Part shown: in pieces, positions 32,867 through 40,387 of the stretch
Layout: every line of letters starts with the position of its first letter
Position numbering within the stretch: position 1 is the first letter of the stretch
Assembly (NCBI RefSeq): GCF_947487915.1
Contig: NZ_CANKYH010000005.1
Span: forward strand, 248,001-312,000
DNA length: 64,000 nt
Source of the DNA: an uncultured Serinicoccus sp.
GTDB lineage: Bacteria; Actinomycetota; Actinomycetes; Actinomycetales; Dermatophilaceae
Reading direction: 5' to 3'
Position numbers and translations under genes: made by a program
Notes under the pieces: generated by a model
The model's input: only the letters and a program-made list of their open reading frames with translations
Database searches by the model: none
What the model was told of the DNA's origin: nothing

Positions 32867-34387
32867 TCAGCGCAGCGACTCCACCGTGTCGATCTCCTCG
32901 ACCGGCTTGTCGTCGCGGTAGCGCAGGACCCGGGCGAAGCGCAGGGCGACCCCGCCGGCATACCTCCTCGACGTCTGCACCGCGTCGTAGGCGACCTCGA
33001 CGACCTGCTCGGGCCGCACGTGCACCACGTGCCCCTCGCGGGAGGTCTCCAGGACCAGGAAGCGCTCGGTCTGCCACGCGAGCAGCTCGTCGGTCATGCC
33101 CTTGAACGTCTTGCCGACCATGACCGGCTCGCCATCGTCGCCCCGCGCCGCGAGGTGGATGTTGGACAGCCAGCCCTGGCGGCGCCCGCTGCCCCACTCG
33201 ACCGCGACCACGACGAGGTCGGCGGTGCGGCGCGGCTTGACCTTGACCCACCCGGCGCCGCGCCGGCCGGCGGCATAGGGCGCCTGCGGGTCCTTGACGA
33301 CGACGCCCTCGTGCCCGTGGGCGACCACCCGGTCGAAGAAGTCCTGCGCCACCGCCGGGTCCTCGGTGCTCACCCGCTCCACGACCAGTCCGGGCGCGAG
33401 GTCGCCGAGCGCCGCCCACCGCTCGTGCGCGGGCTCGTCGACGAGGTCGCGGCCGTCGAGGTGCAGCAGGTCGAAGAGGTATGTCGTCACCGGGGTCGTG
33501 CGGGCGAGCTCGGCCGGGTCGGTGCGCGAGGCGGTGCGGGCGCCGGTGACCTGGAACGGCTCGGGGCGGCCGTCGGCGCCCAGCACGATGACCTCGCCGT
33601 CGAGCACGGCGGACCCCGCCGGGAGCGCCGCGACCGCCTCGACCACCTCGGGGAGCCGGTCGGTGATCTCCTCCAGGCTTCGGGTGAACAGCCGCACCGG
33701 CTGCTCGGCGTCCCGGTCGAGGTGGGCCTGGACCCGGATGCCATCGAGCTTGAGGTCGAGGGCCAGCTCACGCTCCCCGGTGACCGCCGTCGCCACGTCC
33801 GGCTCGGAGCCGGCGAGCATCGGCCGCAGCGGTCGCCCGACCTCCAGCCGCACCTCCTCCAGCGCTGCCGAGCCCCCGGTCAGCGCGGCCCGGGCGACCG
33901 GCCCGGGGAAGCCGGCGAGCATGACCGCCCGGCGCACCAGCGCCTCCGGCACGTCCGCGGCCCGGGCGATGGCCGGCAGGAGCACGCCGTCGCCCGCCCC
34001 CTGGCGCAGCTCCCCGGTGAGCAGCCCCACGAGCCACTCCTGCTCCTGGGCGGTGGCGCGGCCGAGCAGGTCGCGCAGGGCCGTGGTGCGGGCGGCCGCC
34101 GAGCCCGCGCCCGCGAGCTGCTTGAGGTCGCTGAGCGCCGCGTCCACCTCGAGCACGGACAGCGACGCGTCGGCGGCCGGCTCGGGGAGGTCTCGCAGGG
34201 AGCGCCAGCCGACCCCGACGGTGCGCTGGGGCAGGGTGCCGGCGAGGTAGTCGGCGACCACCTCGACCTCGCGGGGGTCCCCGCCGGCCACCTCGGTGAG
34301 GGCCCCGGCGAGCAGGGTCGTCTTGTCGGTGCGCGAGCGGGTCGCGGCCACCGCGGCGGACGTCGAGGTCACCTCGGCCAGATGCAT
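32867..34387 (-). CDS. ligB: ATP-dependent DNA ligase B
   Basis: A 506-residue ATP-dependent DNA ligase, the same length as mycobacterial LigB. It has an N-terminal helical DNA-binding domain, then the adenylation domain with the nucleotide-accepting Lys in LDLKLDGIR, LDGEVIVLG, YLFDLLHLDG, HEGVVVKD and WVKVKP, and an OB-fold domain to the C-terminus. It seals nicks using ATP; LigA (NAD-dependent) is the essential ligase in these bacteria, so this is an accessory repair enzyme. The ATG at 34387 was chosen because the longer frame is Gly/Pro-rich shadow. It is convergent with the lipoprotein operon. Confidence 0.95.
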   Translation of the reverse strand: MHLAEVTSTSAAVAATRSRTDKTTLLAGALTEVAGGDPREVEVVADYLAGTLPQRTVGVGWRSLRDLPEPAADASLSVLEVDAALSDLKQLAGAGSAAARTTALRDLLGRATAQEQEWLVGLLTGELRQGAGDGVLLPAIARAADVPEALVRRAVMLAGFPGPVARAALTGGSAALEEVRLEVGRPLRPMLAGSEPDVATAVTGERELALDLKLDGIRVQAHLDRDAEQPVRLFTRSLEEITDRLPEVVEAVAALPAGSAVLDGEVIVLGADGRPEPFQVTGARTASRTDPAELARTTPVTTYLFDLLHLDGRDLVDEPAHERWAALGDLAPGLVVERVSTEDPAVAQDFFDRVVAHGHEGVVVKDPQAPYAAGRRGAGWVKVKPRRTADLVVVAVEWGSGRRQGWLSNIHLAARGDDGEPVMVGKTFKGMTDELLAWQTERFLVLETSREGHVVHVRPEQVVEVAYDAVQTSRRYAGGVALRFARVLRYRDDKPVEEIDTVESLR

Positions 34388-34517
34388 ACCGTGCAGTCTG
34401 GCGCACCCGGGCGGGCCCGTCGCGGCCACCGGCGCCCACCCCGACCCGGCACAGACTTGACCAAGTCCATACCTGCGGCATACCCCGCCTTTGCCGACCC
34501 CCGGCTAGCGTGGAGAC

Positions 34518-34685
34518 ATCGACCGGGCGTCGCCTCCGGGCACCGTCTGGTCGATCAGGCACGATCGCAATGTGACTGGTGGTGGGCACACCCCCCTGCG
34601 CGCCCGCCACAGGTCATCGGGAGGGTTGCGTGCCTGGCGAGAAGGGCGCGTCGGCTGTCACGGGACCGACGCGCCCTTCCTCTGT
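34518..34685 (+). ncRNA. Candidate structured RNA with C6 loop and terminator
   Basis: The 562-base gap beside ligB holds nested complementary segments. ATCGACC (34518-34524) pairs with GGTCGAT (34549-34555). CAGGCAC (34556-34562) plus GCAA (34567-34570) pair with TTGC plus GTGCCTG (34626-34636). They enclose GTGGTGGGC (34579-34587) paired with GCCCGCCAC (34602-34610), whose loop carries six Cs (34591-34596). A strong 14-bp terminator-like stem follows at 34641-34679 with a T-rich tail. TAGCGT at 34506-34511 is a possible -10. The C6 loop recalls actinobacterial 6C RNA, but only one such loop is present. The plus strand is inferred from the terminator tail. Confidence 0.45.
34641..34679 (+). 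terminator. 14-bp stem with T-rich tail
   Basis: GAAGGGCGCGTCGG (34641-34654) and its exact complement (34666-34679) flank an 11-base loop and are followed by CCTCTGTGTCTCT. The T-rich side lies to the right, so it should terminate plus-strand transcription. Confidence 0.65.
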
Positions 34686-34719
34686 GTCTCTGGGCATACT
34701 CCCAGCGATGCCCGACGCC

Positions 34720-34911
34720 ACTGTGCGCGACGGTGGCCCCACGAGGGCCAGAACCGCACACGAGGAGGTCAGCCCAGGGGCGAGCGGGCCCGACTGTGCG
34801 CGACGGTGGCCCCAGGAGGGCCAGAACCGCACACGAGGAGGTCAGGCCAGGGGCGAGCGGGCCCGACTGTGCGCGACGGTGGCCCCTGGAGGGCCAGAAC
34901 CGCGCACGGCA
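34720..34911. repeat. 73-bp tandem repeat, about 2.6 copies
   Basis: The unit starts ACTGTGCGCGACGGTGGCCC and recurs at 34720, 34793 and 34866, exactly 73 bases apart; the third copy decays after about 45 bases. In each unit TGTGCG pairs with CGCACA and GGCCC with GGGCC, making a hairpin of about 39 bases, followed by a 34-base G-rich segment that is almost identical in each copy. It lies between ligB and pxpC, downstream of pxpC. Function unknown. Confidence 0.8.
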
Positions 34912-34949
34912 GGGCCCCCGAGGGCGGGTCAGGGACGAGCCGGGCCGGG

Positions 34950-35810
34950 CTACGACCAGGTCAGCCGCAGCTGCGTCCCGGGCCCGAGCTGGCTCAGCCG
35001 GTCCAGGTCGGCGGGCTCGACGACGGCGACCACCGGGTAGCCGCCGGTCACCGGGTGGTCGGCGCCGAAGATCACGGGCTGCCCGTCGGCAGGCACCTGC
35101 ACGCACCCGCGCACCATCGGCTCGCTCGGCAGCTCGCGGTCGCGGTATGCCGACGCCCGGGTCAGCGCCTGCCCGGTGAGCCGGGTGCCGACCCGGTCGG
35201 AGCGGTCGCTGACCGTCCAGGCCTGGGCGGTCAGCGCCTCCAGGTCCTCCAGCCAGTCGCCGCGCGGCCCCGCCGTGAGGTGGAGGGAAAGGGCGGCGGG
35301 GGACTCCACCGGTGGCGCCACCTGGTCCACCGTCGGTGGTCGTGCCGGCGGCCGGCCGACCGGCAGGACGTCGCCGGGCTGCAGGGGCTCGGGGCCCAGC
35401 CCGGCCAGCGTGTCGCGGCTCCGCGAGCCGAGGACCTCGGTCACGTCGAGACCACCGCGCACCGCGAGATAGGTGCGCAGTCCCGTGGTGGGTGCTCCGA
35501 GCTGGAGGGTCTGGCCGTCCTCGAGGCGCACCGGGGCGCCCCAGCCGACCGCCCGCCCGTCCACGGTGGCCGGCCCCTCGGCCCCGGTGATCGCGACGGT
35601 CACCGCGCCGTGGGCCCGTAGCCGGCACCCGCCGAGGAGCACCTCCAGGCCGGCGAGGGCCTCGTCCTGCGCCAGGATCCGCGCTCCGAGCCGGTGCGCC
35701 GCGCGGTCGGCGGCACCGGACCGGCCGACGCCGAGGGCTGCCAGACCGGGCCTGCCCAGGTCCTGCACCAGGACCTGCGGGCCGACGTCGAGCACCTCCA
35801 GGTCAGGCAT
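34950..35810 (-). CDS. pxpC: 5-oxoprolinase subunit C (PxpC)
   Basis: A 286-residue KipA/PxpC-type carboxytransferase-domain protein. It begins LEVLDVGPQVLVQDLGRPGL and contains GVGRSGAADRAAHRLGARIL and MVRGCVQVPADGQPVIFGAD near the end, all typical of the family. With PxpA and PxpB it hydrolyses 5-oxoproline to glutamate using ATP. The ATG at 35810 shares one base with the PxpB stop (TGATG), so translation is coupled. It is the last gene of the operon. Confidence 0.9.
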   Translation of the reverse strand: MPDLEVLDVGPQVLVQDLGRPGLAALGVGRSGAADRAAHRLGARILAQDEALAGLEVLLGGCRLRAHGAVTVAITGAEGPATVDGRAVGWGAPVRLEDGQTLQLGAPTTGLRTYLAVRGGLDVTEVLGSRSRDTLAGLGPEPLQPGDVLPVGRPPARPPTVDQVAPPVESPAALSLHLTAGPRGDWLEDLEALTAQAWTVSDRSDRVGTRLTGQALTRASAYRDRELPSEPMVRGCVQVPADGQPVIFGADHPVTGGYPVVAVVEPADLDRLSQLGPGTQLRLTWS

Positions 35811-36466
35811 CAGGCCTCCTCGAATCGCACGGTCGCGCCCGGTGCCAGGAGCGCGGGCGGATCGCGGTCGACGTCCCACAGGGGCGCGTCGGTGCGGCCG
35901 ATGAGCTGCCAGCCGCCCGGGGAGGAGCGCGGGTAGATGCCGCCGAACTCGCCCGCCAGGCCCACCGACCCGGCCGGGACCGTGGTGCGCGGGGTGTCGC
36001 GGCGCGGGACGTGCAGCCGCTCGTCGCCGCCGACGAGGTAGGCGAACCCGGGCGCGAAGCCGATGAAGCCCACCCGCCACCTGGACCCGGTGTGCGCCCG
36101 CACCACCTCCTGCTCCGCGAGCCCGGTCAGGCGGGCCACCTCCGCCAGGTCGGCACCGTCGTAGGTGACCGGGACGACCACCTCGTCCGCGGGTGCGTGG
36201 GGGGTCGCCGCGGCGACGTCCGCCGGGGCGTCCAGGTCGGCGGCGAGGGCGAGCAGCCCCTCCCGCACCGCCGGCAGGTCGGTCGGGTCCGCCACCCGCA
36301 CCAGCAGGGTGCGGGCCGCCGGAACGACCTCGGTGACCGTCCGCGCCCAGGAGGCCGCCCCCGGCTCCCCGGCCCGCAGGGCGTCCGCGAGCGCCAGGAC
36401 CTCCCCCGTGCCGCCCACCTCGACCAGCACGGCCCCCCGGCCCATCGGCAGCAGCCTGGCGTCCAT
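35810..36466 (-). CDS. pxpB: 5-oxoprolinase subunit B (PxpB)
   Basis: A 218-residue KipI/PxpB-type protein with RVGFIGFAPGFAYLVGGDERL, PRTTVPAGSVGLAGEFGGIY and SPGGWQLIGRTDAPLWD, all hallmarks of the family. The ATG at 36466 was chosen because AGGTG lies 5 bases before it; a GTG two codons upstream is possible. It forms the catalytic complex for 5-oxoproline cleavage with the neighbouring subunits in the cytoplasm. The gene starts 7 bases after the pxpA stop. Confidence 0.9.
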   Translation of the reverse strand: MDARLLPMGRGAVLVEVGGTGEVLALADALRAGEPGAASWARTVTEVVPAARTLLVRVADPTDLPAVREGLLALAADLDAPADVAAATPHAPADEVVVPVTYDGADLAEVARLTGLAEQEVVRAHTGSRWRVGFIGFAPGFAYLVGGDERLHVPRRDTPRTTVPAGSVGLAGEFGGIYPRSSPGGWQLIGRTDAPLWDVDRDPPALLAPGATVRFEEA

Positions 36467-36473
36467 CAGCACC

Positions 36474-37232
36474 TCATCCCGCAAACGCCGCCAGCTCGAC
36501 GCCGTCCGCCTCCAGGGCCGCCCGCACCGCCCGGGCCATGGCGACCGCGCCCGGGGAGTCGCCGTGGGTGCAGATCGAGGCGACCCGCACCGGCACGTCG
36601 GTGCCGTCCACCGCCTCCACCACCCCGTCGCGCACGAGCCGCAGCATCCGCGCCGCCACGGCGTCCGGGTCGTGCAGCACCGCACCGTCCTCGGAGCGCG
36701 GCACGAGAGTGCCGTCCGGTCGGTAGCCGCGGTCGGCGAAGGCCTCGGCGACCACGCGCACCCCGGCATCCTGCGCCAGCCGGGACACCAGCGAGCCTTC
36801 CTGGTGCAGGAGGGGGAGGGTGGCGTCATACCGGGTCAGGGCGCTCACGAGAGCCCGCGCCTGCCCCTCGTGGCGCCCGACGGCGTGGTAGAGCGCGCCG
36901 TGCGGCTTGAGGTAGGCCACCCGGGTGCCGGCCACGCGGCACAACGCCTCCAGCGCCCCCAGCTGGTAGAGCACGTCGGCCTCGAGGTCGGCCGGGTCCG
37001 CGTCGACGAACCGGCGGCCGAAGCCCGCGAGGTCGCGGTAGGACACCTGGGCACCGACGACGACGCCGCGCGCGGCCGCCGCTGCCACCGTCCGCTCCAG
37101 CGTGCGGGCGTCCCCGGCGTGGAAGCCGCAGGCGACGTTGGCGCTGGTGACGAGGCCGAGCATCGCGTCGTCGTCACCGAGGGTCCACGTCCCGAAGGAC
37201 TCCCCAAGGTCGGCGTTGAGGTCGATGCGCAT
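36474..37232 (-). CDS. pxpA: 5-oxoprolinase subunit A (PxpA)
   Basis: A 252-residue LamB/YcsF-family protein. The N-terminus MRIDLNADLGESFG and the motifs SANVACGFHAGD, VAYLKPHGALYHAV and SICTHGDSPGAVAMARAV are diagnostic. It is the first gene of a three-gene operon (pxpA, pxpB, pxpC) for recycling 5-oxoproline, a damage product of glutamine and glutathione or mycothiol turnover. No clear promoter was seen in the 124 bases before it, which it shares with the divergent histidine kinase gene. Confidence 0.92.
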   Translation of the reverse strand: MRIDLNADLGESFGTWTLGDDDAMLGLVTSANVACGFHAGDARTLERTVAAAAARGVVVGAQVSYRDLAGFGRRFVDADPADLEADVLYQLGALEALCRVAGTRVAYLKPHGALYHAVGRHEGQARALVSALTRYDATLPLLHQEGSLVSRLAQDAGVRVVAEAFADRGYRPDGTLVPRSEDGAVLHDPDAVAARMLRLVRDGVVEAVDGTDVPVRVASICTHGDSPGAVAMARAVRAALEADGVELAAFAG

Positions 37233-37319
37233 GACGCCAGCGTAGGCGCGAACCGCCGGCCGGGCCGGTCGAGCCGAGCCCGCGGGGGTTATCCCCCCGT
37301 CGTCCCGGGGGCGCACCGG

Positions 37320-37349
37320 CTGACCGGGGGTCCCGGTCCTGGCTACCGT
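37320..37349 (+). promoter_or_regulatory. Promoter CTGACC / TACCGT of the two-component operon
   Basis: CTGACC (37320-37325) and TACCGT (37344-37349) are 18 bases apart. The -10 ends 7 bases before the ATG at 37357, so the transcript is probably leaderless. Confidence 0.5.
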
Positions 37350-37356
37350 GGTCGGC

Positions 37357-38787
37357 ATGAGCAGTCCGTCGATGCGGGCCCCCGGGGCCCCCGGGGCCGA
37401 GCCGGCCCGCATGCCCCGCCTGGTGAGAGGTCCTGGAGACACCGTCGAGGACGACGCGCCGGCCCTGCCCGCCCCGCCCGGGTCCCCACCCGCGCGGACC
37501 GCCGGCGCGGAACGGGTGTCCCGTCTCCTCGACCACTGGTGGACCGTCTGCTACCTCGTGACCAGCCTGGTCACCGCCGTGGCGGCGCTGGCGCTGGCCG
37601 GCCTCGCGATCGGCGGCTTCTTCGGGATGCTGGGCGCCGGTGTCGGCATCCTCGTGCTGGTCCCGGCGATCTGGGGGTCCTACGGCCTGGCCGTGCTGGA
37701 GCGGCACCGCATCGCCGCCTTCCTCGGCCTCGACATCGGGCAGCGGGCCCCCTCGACCGCCCCGGGCTGGCGCCGCGCCCTCGGCCTGGACGAGCGGCGG
37801 CTGCGGGCCCTGGGCTGGGTGGGGCTGCACGGCCTCTGGGGGATCGTCGCCGGCGGCCTCACCCTCACCCTGCTCATCCAGGGTGTCCTGCTCGCGACCC
37901 TGCCGCTGTGGGGGCCCGTCGCCGGTGGTGTCACCGTCCTGGGGGCGCTGCGGGTCGAGTCCTTCTTCGGTATGACGCTCGCCTGGCTGGTCGGCATCGT
38001 GCTCGTGCTCGGGATGCCGTGGGTCGCGCGGGGTCTGGCGAGCGTCGACGTCGTCCTGGCGCGGTGGCTCGTGGGCGAGGACGCCCAGGCCCAGCTGCGC
38101 CGCATGAGCGAGCGGGTGGACACCCTCACCACCTCGCGCGAGGACACCCTGGACTCGGTCGAGGCCGAACGCCGACGCATCGAGCGCGACCTGCACGACG
38201 GTCCGCAGCAGCGCCTCGTCTCGGTGGCCATGACCCTCGGCCTGGCCCGGGACGCCCTGGACCGCAACCCCGACGACCGCGAGGCCGCCCGGCAGGTGCG
38301 CGAGCTGCTCGACGAGGCGCACGCCTCGAGCAAGGAGGCCATCACCGAGATGCGGCAGGTCGCCCGGGGTATCGTCCCGCCCATCCTCACCGACCGCGGG
38401 CTCGACGCCGCGGTGTCGGCGCTGGCCGCCCGCAGCCCCGTCCCCGTGACCGTCAGCTCGCGGCTGCCCGCGGGCCGGCTGGACCCGACGACCGAGGCGA
38501 TCGCCTACTTCTCCGTCTCCGAGGCCCTCACCAACGTCGCCAAGCACGCGCACGCCACCCGGGCGGGCGTCGAGCTGGGCACCGCCCGCGGCCTGCGCGG
38601 CGACCTGCTGGCCATCACCGTCACCGACGACGGGTCGGGAGGCGCGGTCGTCGGCGGCGGCAGCGGCCTCACCGGGCTGCGCCAACGGGTCGGTGCCGTC
38701 GACGGTGAGCTGCACGTGCACTCCCCGGTCGGGACCGGCACCACCGTCGCCATCACCCTGCCCCTGCGGACCCGGGAACCGCGATGA
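37357..38787 (+). CDS. Sensor histidine kinase (NarL/LiaS-like)
   Basis: A 476-residue membrane kinase. An N-terminal sensor part with about four helices (CYLVTSLVTAVAALALAG, IVAGGLTLTLLIQGVLLATL and others) precedes a HisKA_3 dimerisation domain with the phosphorylated His in ERDLHDGPQQ (H280). The HATPase domain shows EALTNVAKHAHATRA, DDGSGGA and GLTGLRQRVGAVDG. It resembles actinobacterial kinases with a 'putative sensor' membrane domain. It overlaps the response regulator by 4 bases (ATGA). The third gene encodes a DUF4097-like protein, so envelope stress is a likely signal, as for LiaFSR systems. Confidence 0.92.
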   Translation: MSSPSMRAPGAPGAEPARMPRLVRGPGDTVEDDAPALPAPPGSPPARTAGAERVSRLLDHWWTVCYLVTSLVTAVAALALAGLAIGGFFGMLGAGVGILVLVPAIWGSYGLAVLERHRIAAFLGLDIGQRAPSTAPGWRRALGLDERRLRALGWVGLHGLWGIVAGGLTLTLLIQGVLLATLPLWGPVAGGVTVLGALRVESFFGMTLAWLVGIVLVLGMPWVARGLASVDVVLARWLVGEDAQAQLRRMSERVDTLTTSREDTLDSVEAERRRIERDLHDGPQQRLVSVAMTLGLARDALDRNPDDREAARQVRELLDEAHASSKEAITEMRQVARGIVPPILTDRGLDAAVSALAARSPVPVTVSSRLPAGRLDPTTEAIAYFSVSEALTNVAKHAHATRAGVELGTARGLRGDLLAITVTDDGSGGAVVGGGSGLTGLRQRVGAVDGELHVHSPVGTGTTVAITLPLRTREPR

Positions 38788-39485
38788 GCACCAGCACCAC
38801 GCGGCCCACCGAGCCCGACCCCACGCCGCTGCGGGTCATCCTGGCCGAGGACTCCGTGCTGCTGCGGGACGGCATCGTGCGGCTGCTCGGGGCCACCGGC
38901 TTCGACGTCGTCGACGCCTGCCCGGACGCCGAGACCTTCGCGGTCTCGGTGCGCCGGCACCGCCCGGACCTCGTCGTGGTGGACGTGCGCATGCCCCCGA
39001 CCTTCACCGCCGAGGGGCTGCAGGCCGCGCTCGCCGTGCGCGCCGAGCTTCCCGAGGTCGCCGTGGTCGTGCTGAGCCAGTACGTCGAGGAGCGCTACGC
39101 CACCGAGCTGCTCGCCGGCCGCCCACGGGGGGTCGGCTACCTGCTCAAGGACCGGGTGGCCGACACCCAGGAGTTCGTCGAGGCGCTGCGCACGGTGGCC
39201 GCCGGTGGCACGGCCCTGGACCCCGAGGTCGTCTCCCAGCTCATGTCGCGGGCCCGCAACGTCGACCCGCTGGAGCGCCTGACGCCTCGCGAGCGTGACG
39301 TCATGCGGCTCATGGCGCAGGGCCGCACCAACAGCGCCATCAGCCGCGAGCTGTTCATCGGCGAGGGCGCGGTGGAGAAGAACGTCTCCTCCATCTTCGG
39401 CAAGCTCGACCTGCCGCCCACCGACGACGACCACCGCCGGGTGCTGGCCGTCCTGCAGTGGCTCGAGCACGGGGAGGACGGATGA
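38784..39485 (+). CDS. LuxR/NarL-family response regulator
   Basis: A 233-residue response regulator. The receiver domain has the acidic pair in ILAEDSVLLRDG and the phosphorylated Asp in LVVVDVRMPP (D67), with the Lys in GYLLKD. The C-terminal LuxR helix-turn-helix reads LTPRERDVMRLMAQGRTNSA followed by EKNVSSIFGKL. It is the cognate regulator of the kinase gene it overlaps, and probably activates its own operon. No binding site was recognised. Confidence 0.95.
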   Translation: MSTSTTRPTEPDPTPLRVILAEDSVLLRDGIVRLLGATGFDVVDACPDAETFAVSVRRHRPDLVVVDVRMPPTFTAEGLQAALAVRAELPEVAVVVLSQYVEERYATELLAGRPRGVGYLLKDRVADTQEFVEALRTVAAGGTALDPEVVSQLMSRARNVDPLERLTPRERDVMRLMAQGRTNSAISRELFIGEGAVEKNVSSIFGKLDLPPTDDDHRRVLAVLQWLEHGEDG

Positions 39486-40252
39486 GCGCCGCCGACCGGC
39501 GCGAGGCCCGGGCGCAGGCACGCGCGGTCCGGGCGCGCACCCCCTACCCCGCGCTGCGAGCCGTCGGGGGCGCGCTCACGGCGCTCCTCGTCGTCGGCGG
39601 TGCCCTCAGCACCGCGCCCGCGATGATGACGCAGGAGGGGTCGCAGACCTCGGCCCTGCCCGCGTCGATGACCCGGCTCGTGCTCCTGGCGCCCCGCGGG
39701 GACGTGCAGGTCCGTGAGCTGGCGGCGGGTGAGGACCCGAGCGTCACGGCGACGGCGCGGTGGACGCTGAACCGGCCGGAGGTGCGCACCAGCGCCGCGA
39801 ACGGGACGGTGCAGGTCGAGGCTCCCTGCACCGGCAGCAACCTCGGGGTCTGCTCGCAGGACCTGCTCGTGCGGGTGCCGGCGGGGACGGCGCTGGAGAT
39901 CGACAGCGCCTTCGGCGACGTCGACGTCTCCAGCACCGGTGAGGTGCAGGTCGACCTCACCGGCGGTGACATCAGCCTGTCCGGCGCGCCCCCGCGTGCC
40001 GTCGTGCGGAGCACGCTGGGCGACGTCATCGTGCAGCACACCGGCGAGGAGCCACCAGAGCTGCTGCGGGTGCGCACCACCCTCGGCGACGTCGACGTCG
40101 AGCTGCCCGGGTCGCAGGAGTATGCCGTGACCACCGCCACCAGCCAGGGCGACCGGGACGTGCGGGTCGACGAGGTGCAGGACGCCCCGTCCGTCATCGA
40201 CGTCGAGACGACGCTCGGGGACATCGAGATCGCGCCCTCCCCGACCCTCTGA
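39482..40252 (+). CDS. DUF4097-like membrane-anchored beta-helix protein
   Basis: A 256-residue protein with an Arg/Ala-rich cytoplasmic N-terminus and one helix (VGGALTALLVVGGALSTAP). The outside region contains short repeated motifs, FGDVDVSS, LGDVIVQH, LGDVDVEL and LGDIEIAP, which are typical of DUF4097 right-handed beta-helix or adhesin-like domains. The pair of Cys in APCTGSNLGVCSQ may form a disulfide. The ATG overlaps the regulator stop. Genes of this kind often follow LiaSR-type systems and are part of their regulon or feedback. Function unknown. Confidence 0.75.
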   Translation: MSAADRREARAQARAVRARTPYPALRAVGGALTALLVVGGALSTAPAMMTQEGSQTSALPASMTRLVLLAPRGDVQVRELAAGEDPSVTATARWTLNRPEVRTSAANGTVQVEAPCTGSNLGVCSQDLLVRVPAGTALEIDSAFGDVDVSSTGEVQVDLTGGDISLSGAPPRAVVRSTLGDVIVQHTGEEPPELLRVRTTLGDVDVELPGSQEYAVTTATSQGDRDVRVDEVQDAPSVIDVETTLGDIEIAPSPTL

Positions 40253-40387
40253 CCGGCCCCGAAGCTCCGCCTCACCCGCCGCGCCCTCCGGCATACAGTG
40301 GGGCGGACGGGACGGAAGTGACGCACGGGGAGCAGGCGTCGGGTAGATTGGCCTCCGCCAGGTGCCGCGCCGTCAACGGAGACCGCC

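Noticed and set aside
34720..34911. Hairpin repeats as a CRISPR array
   Set aside because: The segments between the hairpins are nearly identical, there are fewer than three full units, and no cas gene is near; it is a simple tandem repeat.
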